Assembly: GCA_034003585.1 (NCBI GenBank)
Contig: JAVEYH010000130.1
Coordinates: 1 to 9,113 of the forward strand
Direction: 5' to 3'
Origin: JAPXSY01 sp034003585
Lineage (GTDB): Bacteria; Verrucomicrobiota; Kiritimatiellia; RFP12; UBA1067
DNA length: 9,113 nt
The notes under the pieces were generated by a model. That model worked only from the letters and a program-made list of their open reading frames with translations, was not told the DNA's origin and searched no databases. Shown here in pieces: positions 1-7,586 of this stretch. Made by a program: the position numbers and the translations under genes. Each line of letters opens with the position of its first letter. The stretch's first letter is position 1.

Positions 1-1
1 G

Positions 2-3000
2 AGCGATCTGCAATCCGAGGGCGGCGATATCCGCCTGGCCACGGAGTGGGGGTCGATCACGGTGAACGACGGACTCGCGGACGCGCAGTTCTCGGGTATG
101 GACGGGGTCGGTGTCCGGGCCGCGGGGAATATCCTGCTGGACGCATCGATCATGAACGGCAATGTTGACGGGGACATCACCCTCAATGCGGCGGTGTTTT
201 CGGATGCCGGTTCCGTCAGCGTGCTGGCCAACCGGAACATCGCGCAGAACGTCGCCGGAACGGCCAAGGGCGACATCATCGTGGGGTCCGGAGACGGCAC
301 GATCGACGTCGAGGCGGCGGGCGGCGCCATCGTCATGGCGGACGGGACGCTGGGTAAAACCGACGGCGGCCATATCCGGTATGCGGCCTCGGGCGGGATC
401 ACGTTGGGCCTGTTGGACGCCCGGACCCAGGAAGCGCGGGATGTGGCGGAGGACGGGTTGGACAACGACGGGGATTCGCTGGTGGATTCGGCGGATCCCG
501 ACGAGCAGAACTGGAACCGGGATACGGATTGGGGTCTGGTTTCCGTCTGGGATGATCTGGGTTCGGTGACGGACGGGAATGGCGGGACGTACAACATCAT
601 CGCGCGCGGCGCGGTCTTCACCGTGCCGTCGGGCGGCATCGGCGAGGCGGACGGCACGGGCGGCGGTCCGATCGACCTGCGGGTGGGGACCTTGGCCGCG
701 CTGAGTCAGGGCAACCAGTATTTCATCCAGGCCCCGGCGGGCAGGGATCTGACGATCGGCACGGTGGGGGACGGGTCAGAAGAGATCAACTGGGTGACGT
801 TCGACCCGGTTGGCGTCATTCCGTATTACATCGAACGCCTGAGCGATCTGGAATCAACGGCCGGGTCGGTCAAAGTGGGTGTGGGGAACGGCTCGCTGAC
901 GGTGAATGACGGCGACGCGGCGGTGCAAAACCCCGGCATGGCCGGCCTCGGGGTCAAAGCCGCCGGGGACGTGCTGTTCGAGTTGTGGGGCGGGGACCTT
1001 GTCCTGAACGCGGCGGTGGATGCGGGGAACAACGTCACGGTTTTGACCCTTGGCCAAGTTGAACAGAACTGGATCGACACCGATCTGGACGGGATCATCG
1101 ACCGGGACAACGGCGACTGGCAGTGGCAGGCCGGCGAGGACGTGTTCGGTTCCATCCGCGCGGGCGGCACGATCCTGGTTGAGGCGTTTGGTGGGGACCT
1201 GACCATGATGGAGGGCACGGTCTCGCAGACGGACGGCGGGGAGATCGCTTACGCCGCGATGGGGAACATGACGATCGCGACACTGGATGCCCGGACCGGG
1301 GCGGACCGCCTGGCGGGAACACGGGACAACCAGGCGGATTGGGGCAACGTCCTGCTCGTCGGGAACGGTTCGATTCTGGATGCGCAGACGGATACGGTCG
1401 AAGCGGATGCCGAAGGCTTCTCCGCGCAGACCGGGAATCCGCGCGAGGTCAATGTTTACGGCAACACCGCGCAAATCATGACGCTGGGGAGTGTCGGGGA
1501 GGCCGGAAATCCCCTGGACACCGAACTGGCGACGGTTGCGGCCGAATCGACGGGTGGCGACCTCTATCTGTATGAAAGCAGCGGGATCACGATCGGGGCC
1601 GCGGGGCGGCCCGATGATCCCGCGACGGCGGGAACGGATGAGCGCACCTCGATAACCGTCTCGTACATGGATGATGTCCCCCTGACGCTGTATATCGACC
1701 CCGTGAGTGATCTCCGGGCAGCCGGGAACGTGAAACTGGAGACGGTTGACGGCGGGATCACGGTGGAGGAGGGCGCATATGATCCGCTGGGCATCACCGG
1801 AAATCCGGCTGATCTGCCGGGCGGTGTGCTGGCGGCCGGCGGCGACGTGCTCTTGGCGGCGAACGGCGCGGCTGCTGACGTGATTCTGGACGCGGCGGTC
1901 GAGGCCACGGTCGGCAATGTGACGGTGCTGGCCGGGCGCCATGTGGCGCAAAACGCGGACATCGCGGCAGGCGGCACGATCGACGTGGAGGCGTTCGGCG
2001 GCTCGGTCACCATGGCGGACGGGACGGTGTCGCGCACGACGGCGGGCGGGAACATCCGCTATGCGGCTAATCGTGCGGTCGATCCGATGGCGGACGGCGT
2101 GGACAATGACGGGGACGGATGGGTTGACGCGCTCGACGAGGACGGCGAGGCGCAGCATGTGACGATCGGGACGCTGGACGCGCGCACGGCGGCGGACCGA
2201 GCGGGCGACACGCTTACGGATCAGGCCAATTGGGGCGATGTGCAGGTGCTGGCCGGCGGGAGCATCTCGGACGCGCACGCGGACACGGTCGGCCACGATG
2301 CCGAAGGGTTCGCGACGCAGACGGGCGATCCGCGGACGGTCAATGTCTATGCGGACGGTTTGCAACTTCAGTCTGGACAGATGTTCGCGTTCGATCCGGA
2401 GGAAGCCCATATCGGTTTGGCGGGCAACCCGTTGGACATCGAGGTGCTCACCGCGGCGGCGGAAGCCTATCAGGGCGGCGTGTATCTGTACGAGAGCACG
2501 GACGTGACGGTTGACAACGTGGACTACGGCGGCGTCAACCGGATCGGCCTGGATTCCAGCGTGACACCGTTGATCGGCGAGACGGATCAGAGCGACATCC
2601 GCGGGTGGTACGGGAGCGCCAAACTGGAAACGCTCAACGGTTCGATTACCGTGAATGAAGGGGTGGAGAACCTCACGGATTGGTGGGGCATGGGCGTCGG
2701 CTCGCAATTCGACGACATCCTGCTGGCGGCGAACGGCGCGGGCTCGGACGTGATCCTGAACGCGACGGTGGAGGCCGGGCGTCACGTGACGGTGCTGGCG
2801 CGCGACAGCGTGGAGCAGAACGTGGTTCTGAACCCGGACGAAACGCTGCTGAGCAGGGGCGACATCCTGGCCGGATTCACGGACCTGTTTACCCCGAACG
2901 ATCCCCAGGGGAGCATCGACGTGGAGGCCTTCGGCGGTTCGGTCACGATGGCGGACGGTACGGTCTCGCAGACGCAAGGCGGGCACATCCGCTACGCGGC

Positions 3001-6000
3001 GCCGATGGCCGATGTAACACTAGGTCTGCTGGATGCGGGCGACGGCATGGTGCAGATCATCGCGGGGGGGAGTATCCTGGATGCGCGTGCGGACACGGTT
3101 GTGCATGGCGCGGAGGGCTTCGCCGGGCAGACAGGTGCCGACCGCACCGAAAACATCATCGCCTCGGCCGCGCAGCTTGACGCTGGCGGCGACATCGGCG
3201 CGGCCGGTACCTTTGAGGCCGACGGGTACACGGTCGTGACGCCCGGCAACCCGCTTGATCTTGAGGTCGGCACGCTGGCGGTCTCGGCGGGCGGCAGCGT
3301 CTACCTGTACGAAAGCACGGACGTGACGGTGGACAACGTGGCATTCGGTGGCGTAAACCGCATCGGTCTGGACTCGAGTGTGACGCCGTTGATCGGCGCG
3401 GGCAGCCTGAGCGGTCTGACCGCCGGACTGCACGCCAAGATCGAAACGCTCAACGGCACGCTCACGGTCGGCGGGGTTGGCGCGGACGCTGGCGGCGACG
3501 TGCTGCTGGCGGCCAACGGAACGGGCAGCGACGTCGTCTTGGACAGCGACGTGTATTTCGACGGCCACGCCACGGTGCTGGCGCGTGACAGCGTGTTGCA
3601 GAACGCCGACATTTACAGCGTGCCGTATGGCGACTTCACCGTTGACGTCGAAGCCTTCGAGGGCAACATCGTCATGGTCGGCGACGCGACCAGCGTGAGC
3701 GGGTACGAAGCGGGCGGGCACATCCGCTATGCGGCGGCGGGCGACGTGACGCTCGGGGGGCTTTATGCCCATGACGGCATGGTCTCCGTCTTGGCCGGCG
3801 GCGACATTCTTGACGGCAATGAGGCGGCGGTGAACGTCTACGCCAGCGCGGCGCAGCTCGTGGCGGGCGGTTCGGTGGGCGGTCCCGGCGCGGCGGCCAT
3901 CGACACGGAGGTCGGCACGCTGGCGGCACGCGCGAGCGGCGGCAGCGTCTACGTGAGCGAGGCCAACGCGCTGACGCTCGGGACGGTGGGCGCGATCAGC
4001 GTGAACCGGATCGGCCTCGATTCGAGCGTCACGCCTGTGGCGGGCGAGGAGCTGGTTGCGGCGGTTCGCGCGCGCAACAATGTGAAGATCGAAGCCGGTG
4101 TTTATGCGGCGGGTAACCTGACGGTTTCGACTGCGGTCGGTGCCGGGGATGACGTCCTGTTGCATGCGCGGCAGGGCGACCTCGCGGTGAACGCGGCGGT
4201 TTCCGCCGGGAAGCAGGCCGTCGACGACCTGACGCTGCTGGCCTCGCTGGGAATCACGCAGAGCGCGGTGGGCGACATCACGGCGGGCGGCACGATCGAC
4301 GTTGAGGCTCAGGGCGGCTCGGTTGAGATGGCCGACGGGGCGACGGCGACGGCGGGCGGAAACATTCGTTACCTGGCGGCGCAGGACATTGTGCTGGGCG
4401 GGTTGCGGGGCGCGAACGTGATGGTCGAGGCCACGGGCGGCAGCGTCACGGACGGCGGCGACGCGGACAAGGACGTCGAGGCGCTGACGGCGCAGCTCGT
4501 GGCGGGCGGTTCGGTCGGCGGCCCCGGTGCGGCGGCCATCGACACGGCGGTCGGCACGCTGGCGGCGCGCGCGAGCGGCGGCAGCGTTTACGTGAGCGAG
4601 GCCGACGCGCTCGATCTGGGCACGGTGGCGGCGATTGATGTGAACCGGATCGGGCTGGACAGCACGACGACGCTGCAACCGGGCGTGGAACTGGGGGGCG
4701 CTCGCGCCCGGAATCACGTCAAGGTCGAGAACGGCGTGGACGCGGCCGGCGATCTGACGGTGTCGCGCCGGGTGGCAGCGGGCGACGACGTGCTGCTGGA
4801 CGCGCGTGACGGGAATCTGCTGGTGAACGCGGCGGTCGACGCGGGGGCGCAGGCCGTCGATGACCTGACGCTGCTGGCCTCGCTGGGCATCACCCAGAAC
4901 GCCGACATCACGGCGGGCGGCACGATCGACGTGGAAGCCTTCGGCGGCTCGGTCACGATGGCGGACGGGACGGCATCGCGGACGCTGGGCGGGAACATCC
5001 GCTACGCCGCGGCGGGTGACGTGACGCTGGGTGTGCTGGACGCGCGCACGGCGGCGGACCGCGCGGGCGGCACGCTCGATGAGCAGGCGAACTGGGGTGA
5101 TGTCCGGGTCATTGCGGGCGGGAACATTCTGGACGCGCACGCGGACGATATGGGGCATGATGAGGAAGGGTTCATCGATCCTCTCGGGACGCGGATTGTG
5201 AATGTCTATGCCGACGGCGCGCAGTTCGCGGCGGGAGGCACTCTTGGAGCGGCCGGCGTGTTCGATGCGGATGGCCATACGATACTGGCCGCGGGGAATC
5301 CTCTCGACATCGAGGCGGGGACGCTGGCCGCCGAAGCGGACGCCGGGATGTACCTGTACGAGAGTTCGAACATCCGGGTGGACGGTGTCGTCTTTGACGG
5401 CGTGAACCGTATCGGCATGGATTCGTCGACCACGCCCGGTCTGGGCGCGGAAACGCTCAGTGATCTGACGTCCTCCGGCGGGTCGGTGAAACTGGTGGTG
5501 GACGACGGTTCGCTGATTGTGACGGATGGTTTGGACGGAGACGGCATCGGGGTTACGGCCGCTGACGACGTGCTGCTCGACTCCTATGTCGGGATGCGCG
5601 CTTCGGGAATCACCCTGAATGCGGGGGTCGCGGCCGGCGACAGCGTGTCGATCTACGCGGACGGCACGATTGCGCAGAACGCCGACATCACGGCGGGCGG
5701 CACGATCAACTTGGAAGCGTTCTTCAACGGTTCGATCACCATGGCGGACGGCACGGTCAGCACCGCGGCCGGAAACATCCTTTACGCGGCGGATGAGAAT
5801 GTGACAATCGGCGGACTCGTTGGAGCGAACGTGCGGGTCGAGGCCGGGACGGGTTCGATCCTCGACGGCGGCGACACGGACAAGGATGTGGTGGCGGAGA
5901 CCGCCCAACTGGTGGCGGGCAACGCGGTCGGCGGCCCCGGCGCGGCGGCCATCGACACGGCGGTCGACACGCTGGCGGCGGAGGCCGGGCTGGGCGGCAT

Positions 6001-7483
6001 TTATGTGAGCGAAGCGGATGCGTTGACCATCGGGAATGTGGCGGCGATTGATGTGAGCCGCATCGGGCTGGACAGCAGCACACTGCCTTGGCCGGGTGAG
6101 GCGCTGGCCGGCGCGGCCGCGGACGGGAACGTGAAGATCGTGAACGGCGCGGACGCGGCGGGCGATCTGACGGTGGCCGGCGCGGTGACGGCCGGCGGCG
6201 ATGTGCTGCTGCAGGCGCTCAACGGGAATGTCGCGGTGAACGCCCCGGTGGCGGCGGGCGACGACGTGAGCGTGCTCGCCTCGCTGGGGATCACGCAGAG
6301 CGGGAGCATCACGGCCGGCGGGACGATCGACGTGGAGGCGTTCGGCGGTTCGATCAACCTGACGGCGGTGTCGCAGACCGCGGGCGGCAACATCCGCTAT
6401 GCCGCCACGGGTGACGTGGTGCTGGACGGGCTGCTGCATGCGGGGGCGGGGAACGTCGCGGTGGAGGCCGGAGGCGACATCAGGGACAATGGCGGACAGA
6501 TTACGGTCAGCGCGAACGGCTTCGCAAGCCAGAACAACATGGTGAACATTGTGGCGGACACGGTGTCGCTCTCCGCGGGCGGGGATATCGGGGATCCGGG
6601 CGCCGGAACTTCCGGGACCCGCTCTTTCAATCCGATTACGGTGCGCGCGAACGGTGTGGCGGCGCAGGGGGACAACATCGCGATCTACGGGAAGCCGAAT
6701 CTGACGATCGGCTCGGTGGACGCGGTGGAGGTCACCCGGGTAACGCCCGATGATGTTGACCAGACGGCGACAAGCCCGGCGTTGAGCGGGATCCGGGCCG
6801 GAACCGGAGATGTGAATCTGATGGCGGACATCTCCGTGATTGACGGCAACGGCGGCGACACGGATATCACGGCGGGCACGCTGACCGTTTCGGCCGGGCA
6901 CATCATCGGTTCGGGTGGCGGGCAGAACACGATCGATCCCCTGGAGATCCAGTTGAATGGCGGGCACGGACCCTATGACATCTGGGTCAACAATGTGGCC
7001 GGGAGCCCGGACAAGATGGTCTACGCCTTCTTCAACACGGTCGGCGGAAACAGTTCGCCGGTCGCGGCGGCGGCCAAGGGGAGTGGCGCGCTGATCTTCG
7101 TGAACGGCCAGTATGTCGGCGGGGATCCCACGTTCGTGCAGCTCTTCGCGGCGGTGGAGGCGTTCCCGGCGGAGACGCCGGAGCTGAAGTCGCGGCAGGG
7201 CGTGTTCGGCGACCCGTTCTTCCTGCATGACCAGATGGACATCAACGAGCCGGTGGCGCTGGGCCTGATCGATCTGATCCTGGCCGAGAAGGCCACGATC
7301 ACGGGTGATCCCGAGATCCCGGCCGACGCCTACCGCGAGATCCTGTCCGGCGGCCTGAGCCCGAGCAGTTCCTTCTGGTTCGGGACCGGTACGGACGACA
7401 AACAGGAAGAAGAAAAGACGGAGAAGAAGGAGCAGGCGGAGAATTCCCAGCCCGCGCGGATCCAGCTTTCGGCCCTCCGCTGA
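2..7483 (+). CDS. Giant repetitive beta-solenoid surface/secreted protein, adhesin-like (5' end missing)
   Basis: The frame is open from the first complete codon at 2, and residues before the GTG at 62 (SDLQSEGG..., ending SITVNDG) match an internal repeat at 839-910. That GTG is therefore an internal valine and the true start lies upstream of the window. The visible 2,493 residues are rich in Gly, Ala, Asp, Val and Thr, and I found no cysteine. Residues about 1-2296 are nine imperfect modules with short alternating-hydrophobic strands split by Gly/Asp/Asn turns, recurring as IDVEAFGGSVTMADGT, GGNIRYAA, AGGSILDA and NRIGLDSS. This pattern is typical of parallel beta-helix exoproteins of the filamentous-haemagglutinin type. 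Residues about 2298-2461 form a non-repetitive domain, followed by a Lys/Glu-rich tail. I see no LPXTG, PEP-CTERM or beta-barrel ending. The secretion signal would be in the missing N-terminus. An adhesin, S-layer-like or matrix role is inference; a solenoid fold is likely. The stop is TGA at 7481-7483. Confidence 0.9.
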   Translation, partial: SDLQSEGGDIRLATEWGSITVNDGLADAQFSGMDGVGVRAAGNILLDASIMNGNVDGDITLNAAVFSDAGSVSVLANRNIAQNVAGTAKGDIIVGSGDGTIDVEAAGGAIVMADGTLGKTDGGHIRYAASGGITLGLLDARTQEARDVAEDGLDNDGDSLVDSADPDEQNWNRDTDWGLVSVWDDLGSVTDGNGGTYNIIARGAVFTVPSGGIGEADGTGGGPIDLRVGTLAALSQGNQYFIQAPAGRDLTIGTVGDGSEEINWVTFDPVGVIPYYIERLSDLESTAGSVKVGVGNGSLTVNDGDAAVQNPGMAGLGVKAAGDVLFELWGGDLVLNAAVDAGNNVTVLTLGQVEQNWIDTDLDGIIDRDNGDWQWQAGEDVFGSIRAGGTILVEAFGGDLTMMEGTVSQTDGGEIAYAAMGNMTIATLDARTGADRLAGTRDNQADWGNVLLVGNGSILDAQTDTVEADAEGFSAQTGNPREVNVYGNTAQIMTLGSVGEAGNPLDTELATVAAESTGGDLYLYESSGITIGAAGRPDDPATAGTDERTSITVSYMDDVPLTLYIDPVSDLRAAGNVKLETVDGGITVEEGAYDPLGITGNPADLPGGVLAAGGDVLLAANGAAADVILDAAVEATVGNVTVLAGRHVAQNADIAAGGTIDVEAFGGSVTMADGTVSRTTAGGNIRYAANRAVDPMADGVDNDGDGWVDALDEDGEAQHVTIGTLDARTAADRAGDTLTDQANWGDVQVLAGGSISDAHADTVGHDAEGFATQTGDPRTVNVYADGLQLQSGQMFAFDPEEAHIGLAGNPLDIEVLTAAAEAYQGGVYLYESTDVTVDNVDYGGVNRIGLDSSVTPLIGETDQSDIRGWYGSAKLETLNGSITVNEGVENLTDWWGMGVGSQFDDILLAANGAGSDVILNATVEAGRHVTVLARDSVEQNVVLNPDETLLSRGDILAGFTDLFTPNDPQGSIDVEAFGGSVTMADGTVSQTQGGHIRYAAPMADVTLGLLDAGDGMVQIIAGGSILDARADTVVHGAEGFAGQTGADRTENIIASAAQLDAGGDIGAAGTFEADGYTVVTPGNPLDLEVGTLAVSAGGSVYLYESTDVTVDNVAFGGVNRIGLDSSVTPLIGAGSLSGLTAGLHAKIETLNGTLTVGGVGADAGGDVLLAANGTGSDVVLDSDVYFDGHATVLARDSVLQNADIYSVPYGDFTVDVEAFEGNIVMVGDATSVSGYEAGGHIRYAAAGDVTLGGLYAHDGMVSVLAGGDILDGNEAAVNVYASAAQLVAGGSVGGPGAAAIDTEVGTLAARASGGSVYVSEANALTLGTVGAISVNRIGLDSSVTPVAGEELVAAVRARNNVKIEAGVYAAGNLTVSTAVGAGDDVLLHARQGDLAVNAAVSAGKQAVDDLTLLASLGITQSAVGDITAGGTIDVEAQGGSVEMADGATATAGGNIRYLAAQDIVLGGLRGANVMVEATGGSVTDGGDADKDVEALTAQLVAGGSVGGPGAAAIDTAVGTLAARASGGSVYVSEADALDLGTVAAIDVNRIGLDSTTTLQPGVELGGARARNHVKVENGVDAAGDLTVSRRVAAGDDVLLDARDGNLLVNAAVDAGAQAVDDLTLLASLGITQNADITAGGTIDVEAFGGSVTMADGTASRTLGGNIRYAAAGDVTLGVLDARTAADRAGGTLDEQANWGDVRVIAGGNILDAHADDMGHDEEGFIDPLGTRIVNVYADGAQFAAGGTLGAAGVFDADGHTILAAGNPLDIEAGTLAAEADAGMYLYESSNIRVDGVVFDGVNRIGMDSSTTPGLGAETLSDLTSSGGSVKLVVDDGSLIVTDGLDGDGIGVTAADDVLLDSYVGMRASGITLNAGVAAGDSVSIYADGTIAQNADITAGGTINLEAFFNGSITMADGTVSTAAGNILYAADENVTIGGLVGANVRVEAGTGSILDGGDTDKDVVAETAQLVAGNAVGGPGAAAIDTAVDTLAAEAGLGGIYVSEADALTIGNVAAIDVSRIGLDSSTLPWPGEALAGAAADGNVKIVNGADAAGDLTVAGAVTAGGDVLLQALNGNVAVNAPVAAGDDVSVLASLGITQSGSITAGGTIDVEAFGGSINLTAVSQTAGGNIRYAATGDVVLDGLLHAGAGNVAVEAGGDIRDNGGQITVSANGFASQNNMVNIVADTVSLSAGGDIGDPGAGTSGTRSFNPITVRANGVAAQGDNIAIYGKPNLTIGSVDAVEVTRVTPDDVDQTATSPALSGIRAGTGDVNLMADISVIDGNGGDTDITAGTLTVSAGHIIGSGGGQNTIDPLEIQLNGGHGPYDIWVNNVAGSPDKMVYAFFNTVGGNSSPVAAAAKGSGALIFVNGQYVGGDPTFVQLFAAVEAFPAETPELKSRQGVFGDPFFLHDQMDINEPVALGLIDLILAEKATITGDPEIPADAYREILSGGLSPSSSFWFGTGTDDKQEEEKTEKKEQAENSQPARIQLSALR
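452..502 (+). other. Asp-rich calcium-binding-like loop, module 1
   Basis: The translation reads DGLDNDGDSLVDSADPD. The DxDNDGDxxxD spacing resembles thrombospondin type 3 or EF-hand-like calcium loops found in many exported bacterial proteins. It interrupts the module just after DARTQEARDVA, where modules 2, 3 and 7 have the simple AADRAGGTLDEQANWG excursion. Calcium binding is inferred from the Asp pattern only. Confidence 0.6.
1076..1117 (+). other. Asp-rich calcium-binding-like loop, module 2
   Basis: The translation reads DTDLDGIIDRDNGD, matching the DxDxDGxxD calcium-loop pattern closely. It sits directly after VEQN and before the RAGGTI strand. In modules 3 and 7 the same junction is only QNADI followed by AGGTI, so this is an insertion into a turn that the shorter copies lack. 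Confidence 0.6.
1286..1345 (+). repeat. DART...WG excursion, module 2 copy
   Basis: This 20-residue segment (DARTGADRLAGTRDNQADWG) recurs as 60-base copies at 2177-2236 and 5039-5098. It is absent from modules 4, 5, 6, 8 and 9, where the LDA strand passes almost directly to the next one. It looks like a loop protruding from the solenoid. The module 1 version is expanded by the Asp-rich loop at 452-502. Confidence 0.7.
2093..2149 (+). other. Asp-rich calcium-binding-like loop, module 3
   Basis: The translation reads DGVDNDGDGWVDALDEDGE, a close relative of the loop at 452-502. Here it lies between GGNIRYAA and HVTIGTLDARTAADRAG, whereas module 7 joins the same two strands through only AGD. 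The loop family therefore occurs at a third, different turn of the module. Confidence 0.6.
2177..2236 (+). repeat. DART...WG excursion, module 3 copy
   Basis: The translation is DARTAADRAGDTLTDQANWG, almost identical to the module 7 copy at 5039-5098 although four modules lie between them. This supports modules 3 and 7 belonging to one subfamily. Confidence 0.7.
3851..3970 (+). repeat. Near-identical direct repeat, first copy (module 5)
   Basis: This 120-base stretch encoding AQLVAGGSVGGPGAAAIDT through YVSEA aligns without gaps to 4490-4609 with about seven mismatches counted by eye, most of them silent. This is much closer than the average between modules, suggesting a recent duplication or gene conversion. 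Confidence 0.8.
4490..4609 (+). repeat. Near-identical direct repeat, second copy (module 6)
   Basis: This is the partner of 3851-3970 at an offset of 639 bases. Part of it is also almost unchanged in module 8, around 5930-5980 (VGGPGAAAIDTAV), giving three related copies of the short-module tail. Confidence 0.8.
5039..5098 (+). repeat. DART...WG excursion, module 7 copy
   Basis: The translation is DARTAADRAGGTLDEQANWG. It occurs in the only long module placed between short modules (6 before, 8 after), and is followed by a DAHADDMGHDEEGF stretch matching DAHADTVGHDAEGF of module 3. Confidence 0.7.
6890..7384 (+). other. Non-repetitive C-terminal domain of the giant protein
   Basis: After SAGHIIGSGGGQNTIDPLEI the module pattern stops. 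About 160 residues follow with a different composition: more Phe, Tyr and Pro, and predicted helix in the stretches around FVQLFAAVEAF and VALGLIDLILAEKA. Marks include YDIWVNN, MVYAFFNTVGGNSSPV, GALIFVNGQYVGGDP, PFFLHDQMDINEPV and SPSSSFWFGTG. I do not recognise the family. Its position after the last module suggests a capping, anchoring or export-related terminal domain, but nothing in the sequence proves this. Confidence 0.55.
7385..7480 (+). other. Charged Lys/Glu-rich tail of the giant protein
   Basis: The last 32 residues change sharply to a hydrophilic tail, DDKQEEEKTEKKEQAENSQ followed by PARIQLSALR. It is probably disordered. It is unlike an outer-membrane beta-barrel end, which would finish in alternating aromatic strands, and it lacks the hydrophobic segment of sortase or PEP-CTERM signals. 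Confidence 0.6.
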
Positions 7484-7511
7484 AAGATGGGTGTCCGGGA
7501 AGGTGTGAGGG

Positions 7512-7556
7512 ACGGCCCCGCCGGCGACGGGTTGGCGGGGCCGTTTCCGTTTTTTT
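7512..7556 (+). terminator. Rho-independent terminator after the giant gene
   Basis: A perfect 11-bp GC-rich stem pairs 7512-7522 (ACGGCCCCGCC) with 7534-7544 (GGCGGGGCCGT) across an 11-base loop. It is followed by a T-rich stretch ending in seven T residues at 7550-7556. It begins 28 bases after the TGA of the giant gene and should largely separate its transcription from the phosphatase gene downstream. Confidence 0.9.
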
Positions 7557-7562
7557 CGGAAA
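7544..7562 (+). other. Small hairpin with an all-T loop next to the terminator
   Basis: TTTCCG at 7544-7549 pairs with CGGAAA at 7557-7562 around a loop made only of the seven T residues 7550-7556. The hairpin overlaps the last base of the terminator stem and contains the terminator's T-tract. It may be chance, or it may alter termination by occluding the U-tract in RNA. Confidence 0.4.
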
Positions 7563-7573
7563 AGGTGAAAGAG

Positions 7574-7579
7574 AAAGGG
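7574..7579 (+). promoter_or_regulatory. Ribosome binding site of the PP2C phosphatase gene
   Basis: AAAGGG lies seven bases before the ATG at 7587, a normal distance though a modest match to the anti-Shine-Dalgarno sequence. A better match, AAGGTGA at 7562-7568, is about 18 bases away and too far to serve. An in-frame TGA at 7566-7568 prevents any upstream extension, so ATG 7587 is the natural start. The remainder of the 103-base gap shows no clear -35/-10 pair. Confidence 0.6.
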
Positions 7580-7586
7580 CCGGAAT

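Larger units (their letters stand above)
2..6890 (+). repeat. Array of nine imperfect coding modules in the giant gene
   Basis: The IDVEAFGG-type core starts at 302, 1172, 1979, 2915, 3641, 4295, 4925, 5705 and 6326. The spacings are 870, 807, 936, 726, 654, 630, 780 and 621 bases, all multiples of three. A full module runs through GxIxVEAFGGSVTMADGT, GGNIRYAA, DVTLGxLDA, an optional DART...ANWG excursion, AGGSILDA, a DAEGF/VNVYA stretch, AQLxAGGxxG, a GTLAA segment, YLYES or YVSEA, and NRIGLDSS. It then passes through DVLLxA, LxVNAAV and ITQNADI into the next core. Modules 1-4 and 7 are the longer type; 5, 6 and 8 are shorter, with the variant VGGPGAAAIDT and YVSEADAL; 9 is degenerate and leads into the C-terminal domain. 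Modular duplication followed by divergence is the natural explanation. Confidence 0.88.

Noticed and set aside
62..64. GTG as the start codon of the giant protein
   Set aside because: The frame is open upstream to the window edge and the upstream residues match internal module sequence, so this GTG is an internal valine.
854..2986. A 710-codon open frame on the - strand
   Set aside because: It is the same kind of shadow frame, in the antisense of modules 1-4, and its apparent repeats merely mirror those of the coding strand.
3064..3070. Run of seven G residues as a phase-variation switch in the giant gene
   Set aside because: The run is short, is explained by two glycine codons in a GGS turn of a GC-rich gene, and sister modules have no such tract. 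Phase-variable tracts are usually longer.
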